The position numbers and the translations under genes are program-made. This document shows positions 1 through 5,704 of a stretch of 7,015 nt of DNA, piece by piece. Source of the DNA: Candidatus Pacearchaeota archaeon (lineage in GTDB: Archaea; Nanobdellota; Nanobdellia; Pacearchaeales; GW2011-AR1); the NCBI GenBank assembly GCA_016186375.1, contig JACPLS010000095.1, positions 1 to 7,015 on the forward strand, written 5' to 3'. Position 1 is the first letter of the stretch. Each line of letters begins with the position of its first letter. The notes below the pieces were generated by a model. That model had not been told where the DNA came from, did no database searches, and saw nothing but the letters and a program-made list of their open reading frames with translations.

Positions 1-6
1 ATAATT

Positions 7-32
7 GAGGGTTTTGAAAAACTCTCTTTTTT
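7..32 (+). terminator. Hairpin followed by T-run, probable terminator of a gene left of the window
   Basis: Bases 7-14 can pair with 19-26 (8 bp, including one G-T wobble) around a TGAA loop, and six T residues follow at 27-32. In the plus direction this has the form of a stem plus U-tract terminator; on the minus strand the T-run becomes an A-run before the stem, so plus orientation is preferred. No plus-strand gene is visible before it, so it would end a gene outside the window. The region is AT-rich, so chance is possible. Confidence 0.4.
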
Positions 33-50
33 AGTTAATTTTCTTATAGT

Positions 51-66
51 AAAAAATATTAAAAAA
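51..66 (-). terminator. Paired T6 tracts on the minus strand, possible U-tract terminator
   Basis: Read on the minus strand, two runs of six T (66-61 and 56-51) are separated by four bases. Archaeal termination commonly depends on U-rich tracts without a hairpin. These lie about 170 bp beyond the end of the minus-strand unit made of the 337-residue gene and the decayed ribbon-helix-helix gene. No T-tract of this kind lies closer to the end of that unit. The assignment rests only on composition and position. Confidence 0.25.
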
Positions 67-237
67 TACAACATCTAACCAGAATACCGAAGATAAATTA
101 ATATTAATAATAATTATGATTAAAGCTATAATAATTTGGCTATTATCATAATAGGGGTAATTCAAAGTCGTCAATTTATTTTTTTATTTTTTAAAGGGGA
201 TAATTTTCCGAAAACACTCCAGTTAACAAGAGTAAAA

Positions 238-480
238 TTATTTAAGTTTCAGATTTTTATATGAAGGCATCTCGGTTTCTATTTGAATGGAAGGATCTTC
301 TGGTTTGTAATATCTCAAAACTAAACCATTATTTTATTTAATAAGGTAATCTCTAAAAAAGCAGAGAGCGTCCCTAACAACTTGAGTCCCAGAAAAATTA
401 GTGGATTCACAAATCTGATCCAAATTTCTATCCAAATCTTTAGTTACATAAATTTGTAATCTTACTTATTCTGATTTCAT
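238..480 (-). pseudogene. Decayed ribbon-helix-helix (CopG/Arc-type) DNA-binding protein gene with two in-frame TAA codons
   Basis: Starting from ATG at 480, one continuous minus-strand frame of 80 codons runs to TAA at 240-238, interrupted only by TAA at codon 5 (468-466) and codon 49 (336-334). Between them the peptide starts VRLQIYVTKDLDRNLDQI and continues to a helix with SGTQVVRDAL. This is the classic ribbon-helix-helix layout: a short basic beta strand, an amphipathic helix, a turn, then a second helix with an S-x-x-VVRDAL-like core. The tail after the second stop still reads as ordinary protein (RYYKPEDPSIQIE). There is no frameshift; both stops are one base from AAA, CAA or GAA, and Lys would fit the first in this family. 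The ATG lies 9 nt after the stop of the upstream 337-residue gene, so it was probably cotranscribed. Restart after codon 5 would have to use a non-standard codon such as ATT. TAA is used as a real stop elsewhere in the window, so readthrough is unlikely. Family call fairly sure; pseudogene status likely unless the bases are consensus errors. Confidence 0.7.
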
Positions 481-489
481 AAACTTTAA

Positions 490-1503
490 TTAACTCTTCA
501 ATCCTTCTCTCATCAACTCAACAGTTTGTTCAACTAAAGAAGGATCAAAGAACATATTTAATCGACCTAATTCTCCTCTATCATTTAATATTGACTCTAA
601 AGCAGGCCTGACAGATGTCTTTCCCACTAAAGATGTGTGTATTTTAATGTTAAAATCTTTAAACTTCTTATTTTCAACTTCTTCAGTAACAGTAGCAGGG
701 AAAGTATTCTCCTGCGCATAAACATATCCGCTTGCAACTGCATTATGTAATCCAGCATGTATTGCGGAGAAATAATCAATAGAAAATCCTGGTTTTTCAA
801 ATACCTCTCTTCTCTTTAATAAAACTTCCTTTCTTTGGATAGGATATAAAGGATGAGCAGGATTAAATAAATAAAATCCAGATGTTAACTCTCCAAAATG
901 AGCATAAGAACGAGACGGATTTGCCCATTCAGGTTTTTCTGCCCTGAAAGAGTCATTTCTTGTTGCCAGCAATTGCACCAGTTCATGAATTATTCTCATG
1001 TCAGAATTATTTTGATAGATACCAAGTTTAACTGGAACATTTCTTGAGCCACAAGCATAAAGTTTCTTGTCTCTTAATAATTTTTCACCAAGAGCAATAA
1101 CAGCATCTAATTGTTCTTCTTTTTCCAAAGGCCATTGGTCAAAACAACATAAGCCGCGAACAGGCTCAGAAGCATCACTTGGCAATGGTTTGTTGTATAT
1201 TTGATAAACAAATTTTTGACCAGCTGTTGCAGCAGTAGGATCATGCCAAACTTCAAATCCCAGGCTTCTTATAGAACTAATTGCCCTTTTTGCTCTTTCA
1301 CATTGATCATATGATAACTTATCAATATCTGATTCAGGATCTTTCTTGCCAACATCTGCCGAAACTAATAATGACAATTCAACAGGAAATTTCATAGAAT
1401 CATTTAAATTTCTAAAAGTTTCAAATTTTTTCACAGAGTCTTCCAACAATCTCAAATTACCTTCATTATTGACAAAATGTCTTTTTGCTAAATAAATTTG
1501 CAT
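490..1503 (-). CDS. Conserved-looking 337-residue protein of unknown function, possibly glycosyltransferase-like
   Basis: I do not recognise this protein. It has no signal peptide or membrane segment and should be cytosolic. The N-terminal part has a hydrophobic strand (VELSLLVSAD, 41-50), then an acidic stretch and a helix leading to LGFEVWHDP (81-89). The middle has CCFDQWP (119-125), a long helix, then LYACGSRNVPVKLGIY (148-163) and a DMRIIHELV helix (168-176). An aromatic, proline-rich segment at 209-222 (GFYLFNPAHPLYPI) precedes a helix rich in His, Ala and Gly (247-256). The alternation of strands and helices, with an acidic-aromatic FDQWP followed about 30 residues later by CGSR, is loosely like GT-A nucleotide-sugar enzymes, but no canonical DxD is present, so that is only a guess. 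Base composition appears less AT-rich than the GT4 gene. It diverges from the dehydratase pseudogene and heads a unit with the decayed ribbon-helix-helix gene. ATG at 1503 is supported by a TATA-like element about 24 nt upstream. Confidence 0.8.
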   Translation of the reverse strand: MQIYLAKRHFVNNEGNLRLLEDSVKKFETFRNLNDSMKFPVELSLLVSADVGKKDPESDIDKLSYDQCERAKRAISSIRSLGFEVWHDPTAATAGQKFVYQIYNKPLPSDASEPVRGLCCFDQWPLEKEEQLDAVIALGEKLLRDKKLYACGSRNVPVKLGIYQNNSDMRIIHELVQLLATRNDSFRAEKPEWANPSRSYAHFGELTSGFYLFNPAHPLYPIQRKEVLLKRREVFEKPGFSIDYFSAIHAGLHNAVASGYVYAQENTFPATVTEEVENKKFKDFNIKIHTSLVGKTSVRPALESILNDRGELGRLNMFFDPSLVEQTVELMREGLKS

Positions 1504-1523
1504 ATTATTTCCCAGATTAAAGA

Positions 1524-1532
1524 GTATAAAAA
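1524..1532 (-). promoter_or_regulatory. TATA-like element for the minus-strand 337-residue gene
   Basis: On the minus strand the sequence reads TTTTTATAC (1532-1524). The TTATAC core is centred about 23.5 nt before the ATG at 1503, close to archaeal TATA spacing from a start site. Transcription would begin at or next to the start codon, giving a leaderless message. A weak GGGA lies 9-12 nt before the ATG but would fall upstream of the predicted start site. Confidence 0.5.
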
Positions 1533-1597
1533 CCTTTTCCTAAAATTTCATTTAAATTTAGTAGTTATTATTTAATTCATCTTCATAACATAAATTA

Positions 1598-1613
1598 TTA
1601 TAAAGCATAAATA
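1598..1613 (+). promoter_or_regulatory. TATA-like elements for the sugar dehydratase remnant
   Basis: Two candidates overlap in the divergent intergenic region. TTATAAAG at 1598-1605 is the better match to an archaeal TATA box and predicts a start site near 1627, leaving a leader of about 8 nt. ATAAAT at 1607-1612 is centred 25.5 nt before the ATG at 1635 and would give a leaderless message. No Shine-Dalgarno sequence precedes the ATG. Confidence 0.4.
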
Positions 1614-1634
1614 AATTTTATTTCCAATATAAAA

Positions 1635-2725
1635 ATGGTTGAAATATATAAAAAAGAAAAATTAAGAGTTCCTTATGCTTTGGCAGTGCATGGAGAAGAA
1701 GAAGAAAAAGCAATTCTAGATGTTTTAAAAGAACATAAAACTATAATGGGAGAACGCACAAGGAAATTTGAGGCAGAAATTGCCGCTGTTTTTGGTAAGA
1801 AATATGGAGTTATGCTAAATTCAGGATCTTCAGCAAATCTTCTTGCTTTAGAACTTTTGAATGTTCCAGAAGGATCTGAAATTATCACACCAGTTTTGAC
1901 ATTTGCAACAACAGTTGCTCCAATTTTACAAAAAAAGCTAAAGCCCGTTTTTGTTGATGTTGAATTAGGAACTTATTTATTGAGGATTCTTGTGATACTC
2001 TCGGAGCAAATTATGATTCTCTTCCAAGCGGGGTTTATTCAGATATTTCGACAACTAGCTTTTATGGCTCGCATATAATTACTGCTTGTGGAGGGGGAGG
2101 AATGATATGCTTCAGTAGAAAGGAATCCGAGATAAGATGCAAAATGTTAAGGGGTTGGGGACGATCTTCTGCAAAAGATGAGTCAGAAGATCTAAGAGAA
2201 AGATTTAATGTAAATATAGAAGGCATACAATATGATTCTAAGTTTATTTTTGAAGAGCTAGGTTACAACTTTCTACCAGTAGAAATAAGCGCCGCATTTG
2301 GTCTTGAACAATTAAAAAAATTAAAGCTCTTTTCAGAAACAAGGAATAAAAATTTCGCTCAACTATATGAATTCTTTCTCAAATATCAGCAATTTTTTAT
2401 ATTGCCAAAACAATTACCAGAAGTAAGAACTAATTGGCTTGCTTTTCCCCTTACGATTAGACCAGAAGCCCCATTTTCAAGAACATTGATAACAACATAT
2501 CTTGAAGAAAGTAATATACAAACAAGGCCTGTTTTCACAGGTAATATCTTAAGGCAACCAGCATTTAAGTTTCTTAATGATGAAAGGCAGAAAGCAGATG
2601 ATTTTCCAGTTGCAGATAACATTATGAGAAACGCATTTCTTATTGGTTGCCATCATGGACTTACTGATGTGCACATAGACTACTTAAAAAAAGTATTTAC
2701 GAAATTTCTGGATAAATTTTCTTAG
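1635..2725 (+). pseudogene. Broken DegT/DnrJ/EryC1-fold sugar 3-dehydratase (RfbH/ColD-like) with internal deletion and frame change
   Basis: Intact relatives are PMP-dependent enzymes removing the C3 hydroxyl of an NDP-4-keto-6-deoxyhexose on the way to 3,6-dideoxy or 3-amino sugars. The first frame reads normally through NSGSSANLLAL and PVFVDVELGTY (to 1976), then runs out of frame to TAA at 2078. From about 1976 the -1 frame resumes as FIEDSCDTLGANYDSLPSG and continues without a stop to TAG at 2725, through ISTTSFYGSH, GWGRSS, FIFEELGYNF and the C-terminal domain. In the family about 40-50 residues separate the GTY segment from the IEDxCD segment; these are absent, so the lesion is a deletion with net length not divisible by three. 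The PLP lysine position is His (codon 2072-2074), the hallmark of the 3-dehydratase branch. The Fe-S cysteines of the Yersinia/Salmonella E1 enzymes that follow WGR are not present (2165-2176 encodes SSAK). The ATG at 2102 lies inside the fold and is not a real start. An assembly error at the junction is the main alternative. Confidence 0.85.
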
Positions 2726-2887
2726 AGCTTAATGCATACAATAATAGTAAATAAAATTTAATTAAAATTAATATAAAAATTGTCCTTAACCATGATATAT
2801 TTGATAAGATAATTATAAATTATTTTATTTATTGTAAGGTTCCCTCTTAGAGCGAAGGCTTATTAACTCTTTTTCTTGTCTAAAAAC
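2726..2887 (+). promoter_or_regulatory. AT-rich intergenic region with weak promoter candidates for the GT4 gene
   Basis: Bases 2740-2830 are low-complexity A/T, including a palindromic TTTAATTAAA at 2757-2766. Two TATA candidates exist. TTATAAAT at 2813-2820 is the better match and predicts a start near 2843 with a leader of about 45 nt. TTATTA at 2860-2865 is a poorer match, but its centre lies 25.5 nt before the ATG at 2888, the same spacing as the queC promoter, and would give a leaderless message. No clear T-tract ends the preceding remnant. Confidence 0.3.
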
Positions 2888-4018
2888 ATGAAGAAACTTA
2901 AGATACTTGAGCTAACAAACTATACATCGGGAGGATGTGGAGTAGGAGCGAGAGCTTTACAAGAATCTATAGTGTTAAAGAAAAAAGGCCACATTGTTAG
3001 AATATTTTCTTCATATTTTACTAAAGGCTCAAATGATATTGCAAAAGTAGAAGAATTTATAGAAGGAGTAAGAATAAGTAGATTTCCAGCTAAAAAATTA
3101 GGAGGGGAGAGCTTTATGAGCTGGAACTTTGAATTAGAAGCTCTTAAATTTAAGCCTAATATCATTATAGTACACGCATACAGGCATCTCCATACGCTGC
3201 GCGCTATAAAAATCGCAAGAAAATTAAACGCAAAAATTTTTCTTGTAACACATGCTCCTTTTGATAGAGATTCAACAAGAACTTTTTTTCAAAGAAAACT
3301 TGTATTTTTTTATGATAATTTAATTGGAAAAAGGACGTTAAAGAAATTTGATAAAATTATTGCAATTACAAAATGGGAAATTCCTTTTCTTTTAAAATTG
3401 GAAGTTTCTAAGGAGAAGATAGAATATATTCCAAATGGAATCAGAGAAGAATTCTTTTCATCAAGAAAGATAAATAAATTAGAGAAAAATAAGGTCCTTT
3501 ACATGGGGAGAGTTTCCTCAATAAAAAATCTAGGGATTGTAATAAAAGCCTTCTCAATTATTGAAGATAAAAATATAAAATTTGAAATTATAGGACCATG
3601 CGAAAATAATTATTTAAAAAAACTAATTTCCTTAATTAAAGTTCTTAATTTAGAAAAAAGAATAAAAATAATTAATAAAACCTATAATTATAAAGAAGAA
3701 ATTACCGAACTTGATTCAACACCCTTTTTTATTTTGCCTTCATTAAGCGAAGGAATGCCCCAAGTTTTAGTTGAAGCAATGGCACTAGGTAAGGTAGTAA
3801 TAGCAAGTAATAACAGAGGTAATTCTGACATAATTATAAATGGAAAGAATGGTTTTCTCTTCAAAAATAATAATTTTAAAGACTTAGCTGATAAAATTAA
3901 TAAAATTTTAAAAATGAAAAGAGAAAAACTTATCAAGGTAAAAAAAGAGGCAAAGAAAACTGCGAAGCAGTTTTCTTGGAATATCATTATAGATAAAATT
4001 TTAAGAGTAATAAAGTAA
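2888..4018 (+). CDS. Glycosyltransferase family 4 (GT-B fold)
   Basis: This 376-residue enzyme should transfer a sugar from a nucleotide-sugar donor to a lipid-linked glycan, protein glycan or other acceptor, with retention at the anomeric carbon as usual for GT4; donor and acceptor cannot be read from the sequence. The N-terminal Rossmann half begins KILELTNYTSGGCGVGAR (5-22), with the glycine-rich acceptor-side loop, and includes IIIVHAY (92-98) and VTHAPFD (120-126). The hinge-side YIPNGI is at 180-185. The donor half shows VLYMGRVSSIKNL (203-215), FEIIGP (232-237) and the E-x7-E motif in SEGMPQVLVEAMALG (Glu288, Glu296), then GNSDIIINGKNGFLF (311-325). Length is normal for the family. The C-terminus is very lysine-rich, and no membrane segment is seen. 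ATG at 2888 was chosen because the protein then starts directly at the first strand; a TTG four codons earlier (2876) is the alternative. The methyltransferase gene follows with no gap, so the two are probably one transcript. Confidence 0.9.
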   Translation: MKKLKILELTNYTSGGCGVGARALQESIVLKKKGHIVRIFSSYFTKGSNDIAKVEEFIEGVRISRFPAKKLGGESFMSWNFELEALKFKPNIIIVHAYRHLHTLRAIKIARKLNAKIFLVTHAPFDRDSTRTFFQRKLVFFYDNLIGKRTLKKFDKIIAITKWEIPFLLKLEVSKEKIEYIPNGIREEFFSSRKINKLEKNKVLYMGRVSSIKNLGIVIKAFSIIEDKNIKFEIIGPCENNYLKKLISLIKVLNLEKRIKIINKTYNYKEEITELDSTPFFILPSLSEGMPQVLVEAMALGKVVIASNNRGNSDIIINGKNGFLFKNNNFKDLADKINKILKMKREKLIKVKKEAKKTAKQFSWNIIIDKILRVIK

Positions 4019-4741
4019 ATGCCATATGACCATAATTATGAACTTGAAGAATTAAGAGGAATTGAAGAAAAACGTCCTTGGAATTTATTAGATAAAATAA
4101 TAAGATATGCGAAACAATCTGATACTTTATTAGATGTTGGTTGTGGCACTGCTTTTAAATTAATTGAATTATCAAGAAAGGTAAAAAAAATTTATGGGCT
4201 TGAACCAAATAAGAGAATGTTGGATGCAGCTACAAAAAATATTATAAGAGCAGGAATTAGTAATATTATTTTTATAAAGGGTCTGGCGGAAGAAATACCG
4301 TTTCAAGATAATTATTTCGATATAATTACTTGTATGGTTGCACCACATAAAACATCAGAAATTTATCGAGTTTTGAAACCTAAGGGATACGCAATTTTGG
4401 AAAAAATTGGAGATAGAGACAAGTGGAATTTCAAACAAGAATTTAAAACAGATAATCAAGGTATGAGAGGACAATTTTCCACTTTAGCAGAAGGAGAATT
4501 ATTATTAAATTACCAAAGAGAATTCAATGAATTATTTTCAGAGGTATCAATTCAAGGTGGTTTTTGGAGGACGTATTATTCACTTGAGGGGCTTATTTTA
4601 TTATTGGAACAAACTCCAACAATAAGAAATTTTGACAGAATTAAAGACAATGAAGCTATTCTAAGAATTGAAGAAAAATATAGGGTTCCCAAAGGTATCA
4701 AAACTTACCAAAACAGGATGCTGATAGTTGCAAGAAAATAG
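4019..4741 (+). CDS. Class I SAM-dependent methyltransferase (Methyltransf_11 type)
   Basis: A 240-residue single-domain methyltransferase. Motif I is LLDVGCGTA (37-45), the acidic residue at the end of strand 2 is Glu62 in GLEPN, the next SAM-contact region is AEEIPFQDNYFDIITC (90-105), and the post-motif helix and strand is EIYRVLKPKGYAIL (114-127). The C-terminal third (from about 150) carries the likely substrate region, with FWRTYYSLEGLILLLEQ (182-197) and PTIRNFD (200-206). No second domain, zinc ribbon or membrane segment is visible, so substrate is unknown. The ATG touches the stop codon of the glycosyltransferase gene, giving translational coupling and a likely shared substrate pathway such as O-methylation of a glycan; that is inference. 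It ends only 8 bp from the convergent queC stop. Fold assignment is firm, substrate is not. Confidence 0.9.
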   Translation: MPYDHNYELEELRGIEEKRPWNLLDKIIRYAKQSDTLLDVGCGTAFKLIELSRKVKKIYGLEPNKRMLDAATKNIIRAGISNIIFIKGLAEEIPFQDNYFDIITCMVAPHKTSEIYRVLKPKGYAILEKIGDRDKWNFKQEFKTDNQGMRGQFSTLAEGELLLNYQREFNELFSEVSIQGGFWRTYYSLEGLILLLEQTPTIRNFDRIKDNEAILRIEEKYRVPKGIKTYQNRMLIVARK

Positions 4742-4749
4742 GAAATCTG

Positions 4750-5448
4750 TTAAATTTCAGTTTCATAAACAGTAGGATCTTTAAATCCAGACCAATAAAA
4801 GCCTTCTTTTCTCAGCATACAGGCTAAGCATTGGCCACAATGAATTTTCCTTTCAACATAGCAACTATAAGTGTTTTTAAAATTCACACCTAGTTTTTTC
4901 CCTATTATAATAATATCTTCTTTATCTTTATTTATTAATGGAGCAAAAATCTTAAATTTTCCTTCTGTTGATATATTACTTAATTCATTTAGTCTATTAA
5001 TAAATTCTTTAGTTGCGTCGGGAAAACTATCGTTGCCCTCACATTTAAAACCGATAAATATATCACTTTTCTTTTTTTCTTTCAATAAGAGCGATTCTGC
5101 TTTACCAAGGGCATAGGAAAGAAAAATTAAGTTCCTGCATGGAACATACCATTTTTTGCTTTCTTTTTTAGTATCCTTGAGATCAGAGCGCCCCAATTTC
5201 TTTCCCTTTCCTCCAATATTAATTAAAGATGCAGATAAAAGTTTTAATTCTGGAAGCGAGATCTCTTTAAATTTTGCTCCAAGATTATTAGAACAAGATT
5301 TAGATGCTTTTCTCTCATCAAATAATGATTTTTGACCATAATTAAAAAATAATATTACTATGTCTTTATATTTTAAGTGTTTTTTAACATAATAGGCAGT
5401 TGTAATACTATCTATACCTCCAGAGCATAAAACTATTGCTGATTTCAT
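4750..5448 (-). CDS. queC: 7-cyano-7-deazaguanine (preQ0) synthase QueC
   Basis: QueC converts 7-carboxy-7-deazaguanine, ammonia and ATP to preQ0. In archaea preQ0 is inserted at G15 of tRNA by the archaeal TGT and turned into archaeosine; in bacteria it leads to queuosine. At 232 residues it is family length. Motifs are complete: the PP-loop SGGIDS (9-14), the FNYGQ segment (35-39, usually FDYGQ), YVPCRN (101-106, usually VPxRN), GNDSFPDATKEFI (138-150) and the C-terminal zinc site Cys196-x7-Cys204-x2-Cys207-x2-Cys210 within NTYSC and HCGQCLAC. These indicate an active enzyme. No other preQ0 gene (GTP cyclohydrolase, queD, queE, tgt) is in the window; salvage or distant genes must supply the rest. 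The neighbours are glycan genes, so it does not look like part of a DNA-deazaguanine (dpd-type) cassette. It shares its promoter region with the divergent 64-residue gene; the ATG has no Shine-Dalgarno sequence. Confidence 0.95.
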   Translation of the reverse strand: MKSAIVLCSGGIDSITTAYYVKKHLKYKDIVILFFNYGQKSLFDERKASKSCSNNLGAKFKEISLPELKLLSASLINIGGKGKKLGRSDLKDTKKESKKWYVPCRNLIFLSYALGKAESLLLKEKKKSDIFIGFKCEGNDSFPDATKEFINRLNELSNISTEGKFKIFAPLINKDKEDIIIIGKKLGVNFKNTYSCYVERKIHCGQCLACMLRKEGFYWSGFKDPTVYETEI

Positions 5449-5469
5449 TAAAAATACAATGTAACAAGA

Positions 5470-5477
5470 TTTATAAG
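5470..5477. promoter_or_regulatory. Shared palindromic TATA box between divergent queC and small-protein gene
   Basis: The 50-bp gap between the ATG of queC (5448, minus) and the ATG at 5499 (plus) contains a single TATA-like core, TTATAA at 5471-5476, which reads the same on both strands. Its centre (5473.5) is 25.5 bases from the A of each start codon, matching archaeal TATA-to-start-site spacing. Both messages would begin at their ATG. An AAGGA at 5485-5489 could act as a ribosome binding site for the plus gene if transcription started further upstream. Confidence 0.55.
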
Positions 5478-5498
5478 TTTAGTTAAGGAAGAATTTAG

Positions 5499-5693
5499 AT
5501 GAAGAAAAAAGCAAAAGAATTAGGGAAAAAAGACAAGATAATAATTGGTAATGAAGAGCTTGAAATTGAAGAAATAGAAATATCAGATATTGGAAAACAA
5601 GGAACTAGAAAAGTAAGGATTGTGGCAAAGAAGAAGAATGGAGAAAAAATTGTTATTATAAGACCCGAGGATTATCCGATCGACTTAAAATAG
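5499..5693 (+). CDS. 64-residue basic protein resembling the KOW-like N-terminal domain of eIF5A/EF-P
   Basis: A small, highly charged protein rich in Lys, Glu and Ile. After a lysine-rich leader (1-11) it reads DKIIIGNEELEIEEIEIS (12-29), then DIGKQGTRKVRIVAKK (30-45), NGEKIVIIRPEDYP (47-60). The pattern (beta strand, acidic strand, GKxG turn, basic strand KVRI, GEK turn, strand) matches the N-terminal SH3-like domain of archaeal/eukaryotic eIF5A and bacterial EF-P, where TGKHGHAK carries the modified lysine. Here GKQGTRK occupies that place, with Lys33 aligned to the hypusine residue. The OB-fold domain that follows in real eIF5A is absent, so it is not a standard eIF5A; it may be a stand-alone RNA- or ribosome-binding domain. 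I recognise the shape but no named family. It lies 11 nt before the GT2 gene and may share its transcript. The coding call is strong from the intact frame and promoter; the functional reading is tentative. Confidence 0.75.
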   Translation: MKKKAKELGKKDKIIIGNEELEIEEIEISDIGKQGTRKVRIVAKKKNGEKIVIIRPEDYPIDLK

Positions 5694-5704
5694 CACAAAT
5701 TAAT

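Larger units (their letters stand above)
1..237. other. AT-rich non-coding stretch
   Basis: I find no supportable gene here on either strand. Besides the two terminator candidates there is a 7-bp inverted repeat with a one-base centre at 140-154 and a short palindromic TTAATATTAA near 100. Both are unsurprising in DNA this AT-rich. A minus-strand frame starting with TTG at 174 gives a short isoleucine-rich peptide, but it comes from ATT/ATA repetition and has no credible start signal. Confidence 0.5.

Noticed and set aside
140..154. Inverted repeat CTATTAT-C-ATAATAG as an operator
   Set aside because: Seven-base A/T-rich arms are expected by chance at this composition. There is no second copy and no promoter or gene start next to it.
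35..174. Small isoleucine-rich membrane peptide on the minus strand, from TTG at 174
   Set aside because: The hydrophobicity comes from runs of ATT/ATA in low-complexity DNA, the start is TTG, and there is no supporting promoter or homology pattern.
238..480. Recoding of TAA as an amino acid in the ribbon-helix-helix gene
   Set aside because: TAA ends several intact genes in this window, including queC, the 337-residue gene and the GT4 gene, and no recoding system for TAA is known in archaea.
1673..1888. Short reading frames opposite or overlapping the real genes (for example 1673-1888, 2386-2622, 2920-3165, 3688-3987 and 6004-6240 on the minus strand, 4871-5116 on the plus strand)
   Set aside because: Each lies within a better-supported gene on the opposite strand, has no family motif, and reads as low-complexity Ser/Phe/Leu typical of antisense frames of AT-rich, Lys/Glu-rich genes.
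1970..2080. Programmed -1 frameshifting joining the two halves of the dehydratase
   Set aside because: A frameshift alone would not restore the roughly 40-50 residues missing between GTY and IEDSC, so the product would still lack part of the PLP domain. Deletion or misassembly explains both the gap and the frame change.
2102..2725. A separate 207-residue gene starting with ATG at 2102
   Set aside because: Its ATG is an internal Met in the GGGGM segment of the aminotransferase fold, and the preceding 120 bases in the same frame encode conserved family motifs back to about 1976. It is the 3' part of the broken gene.
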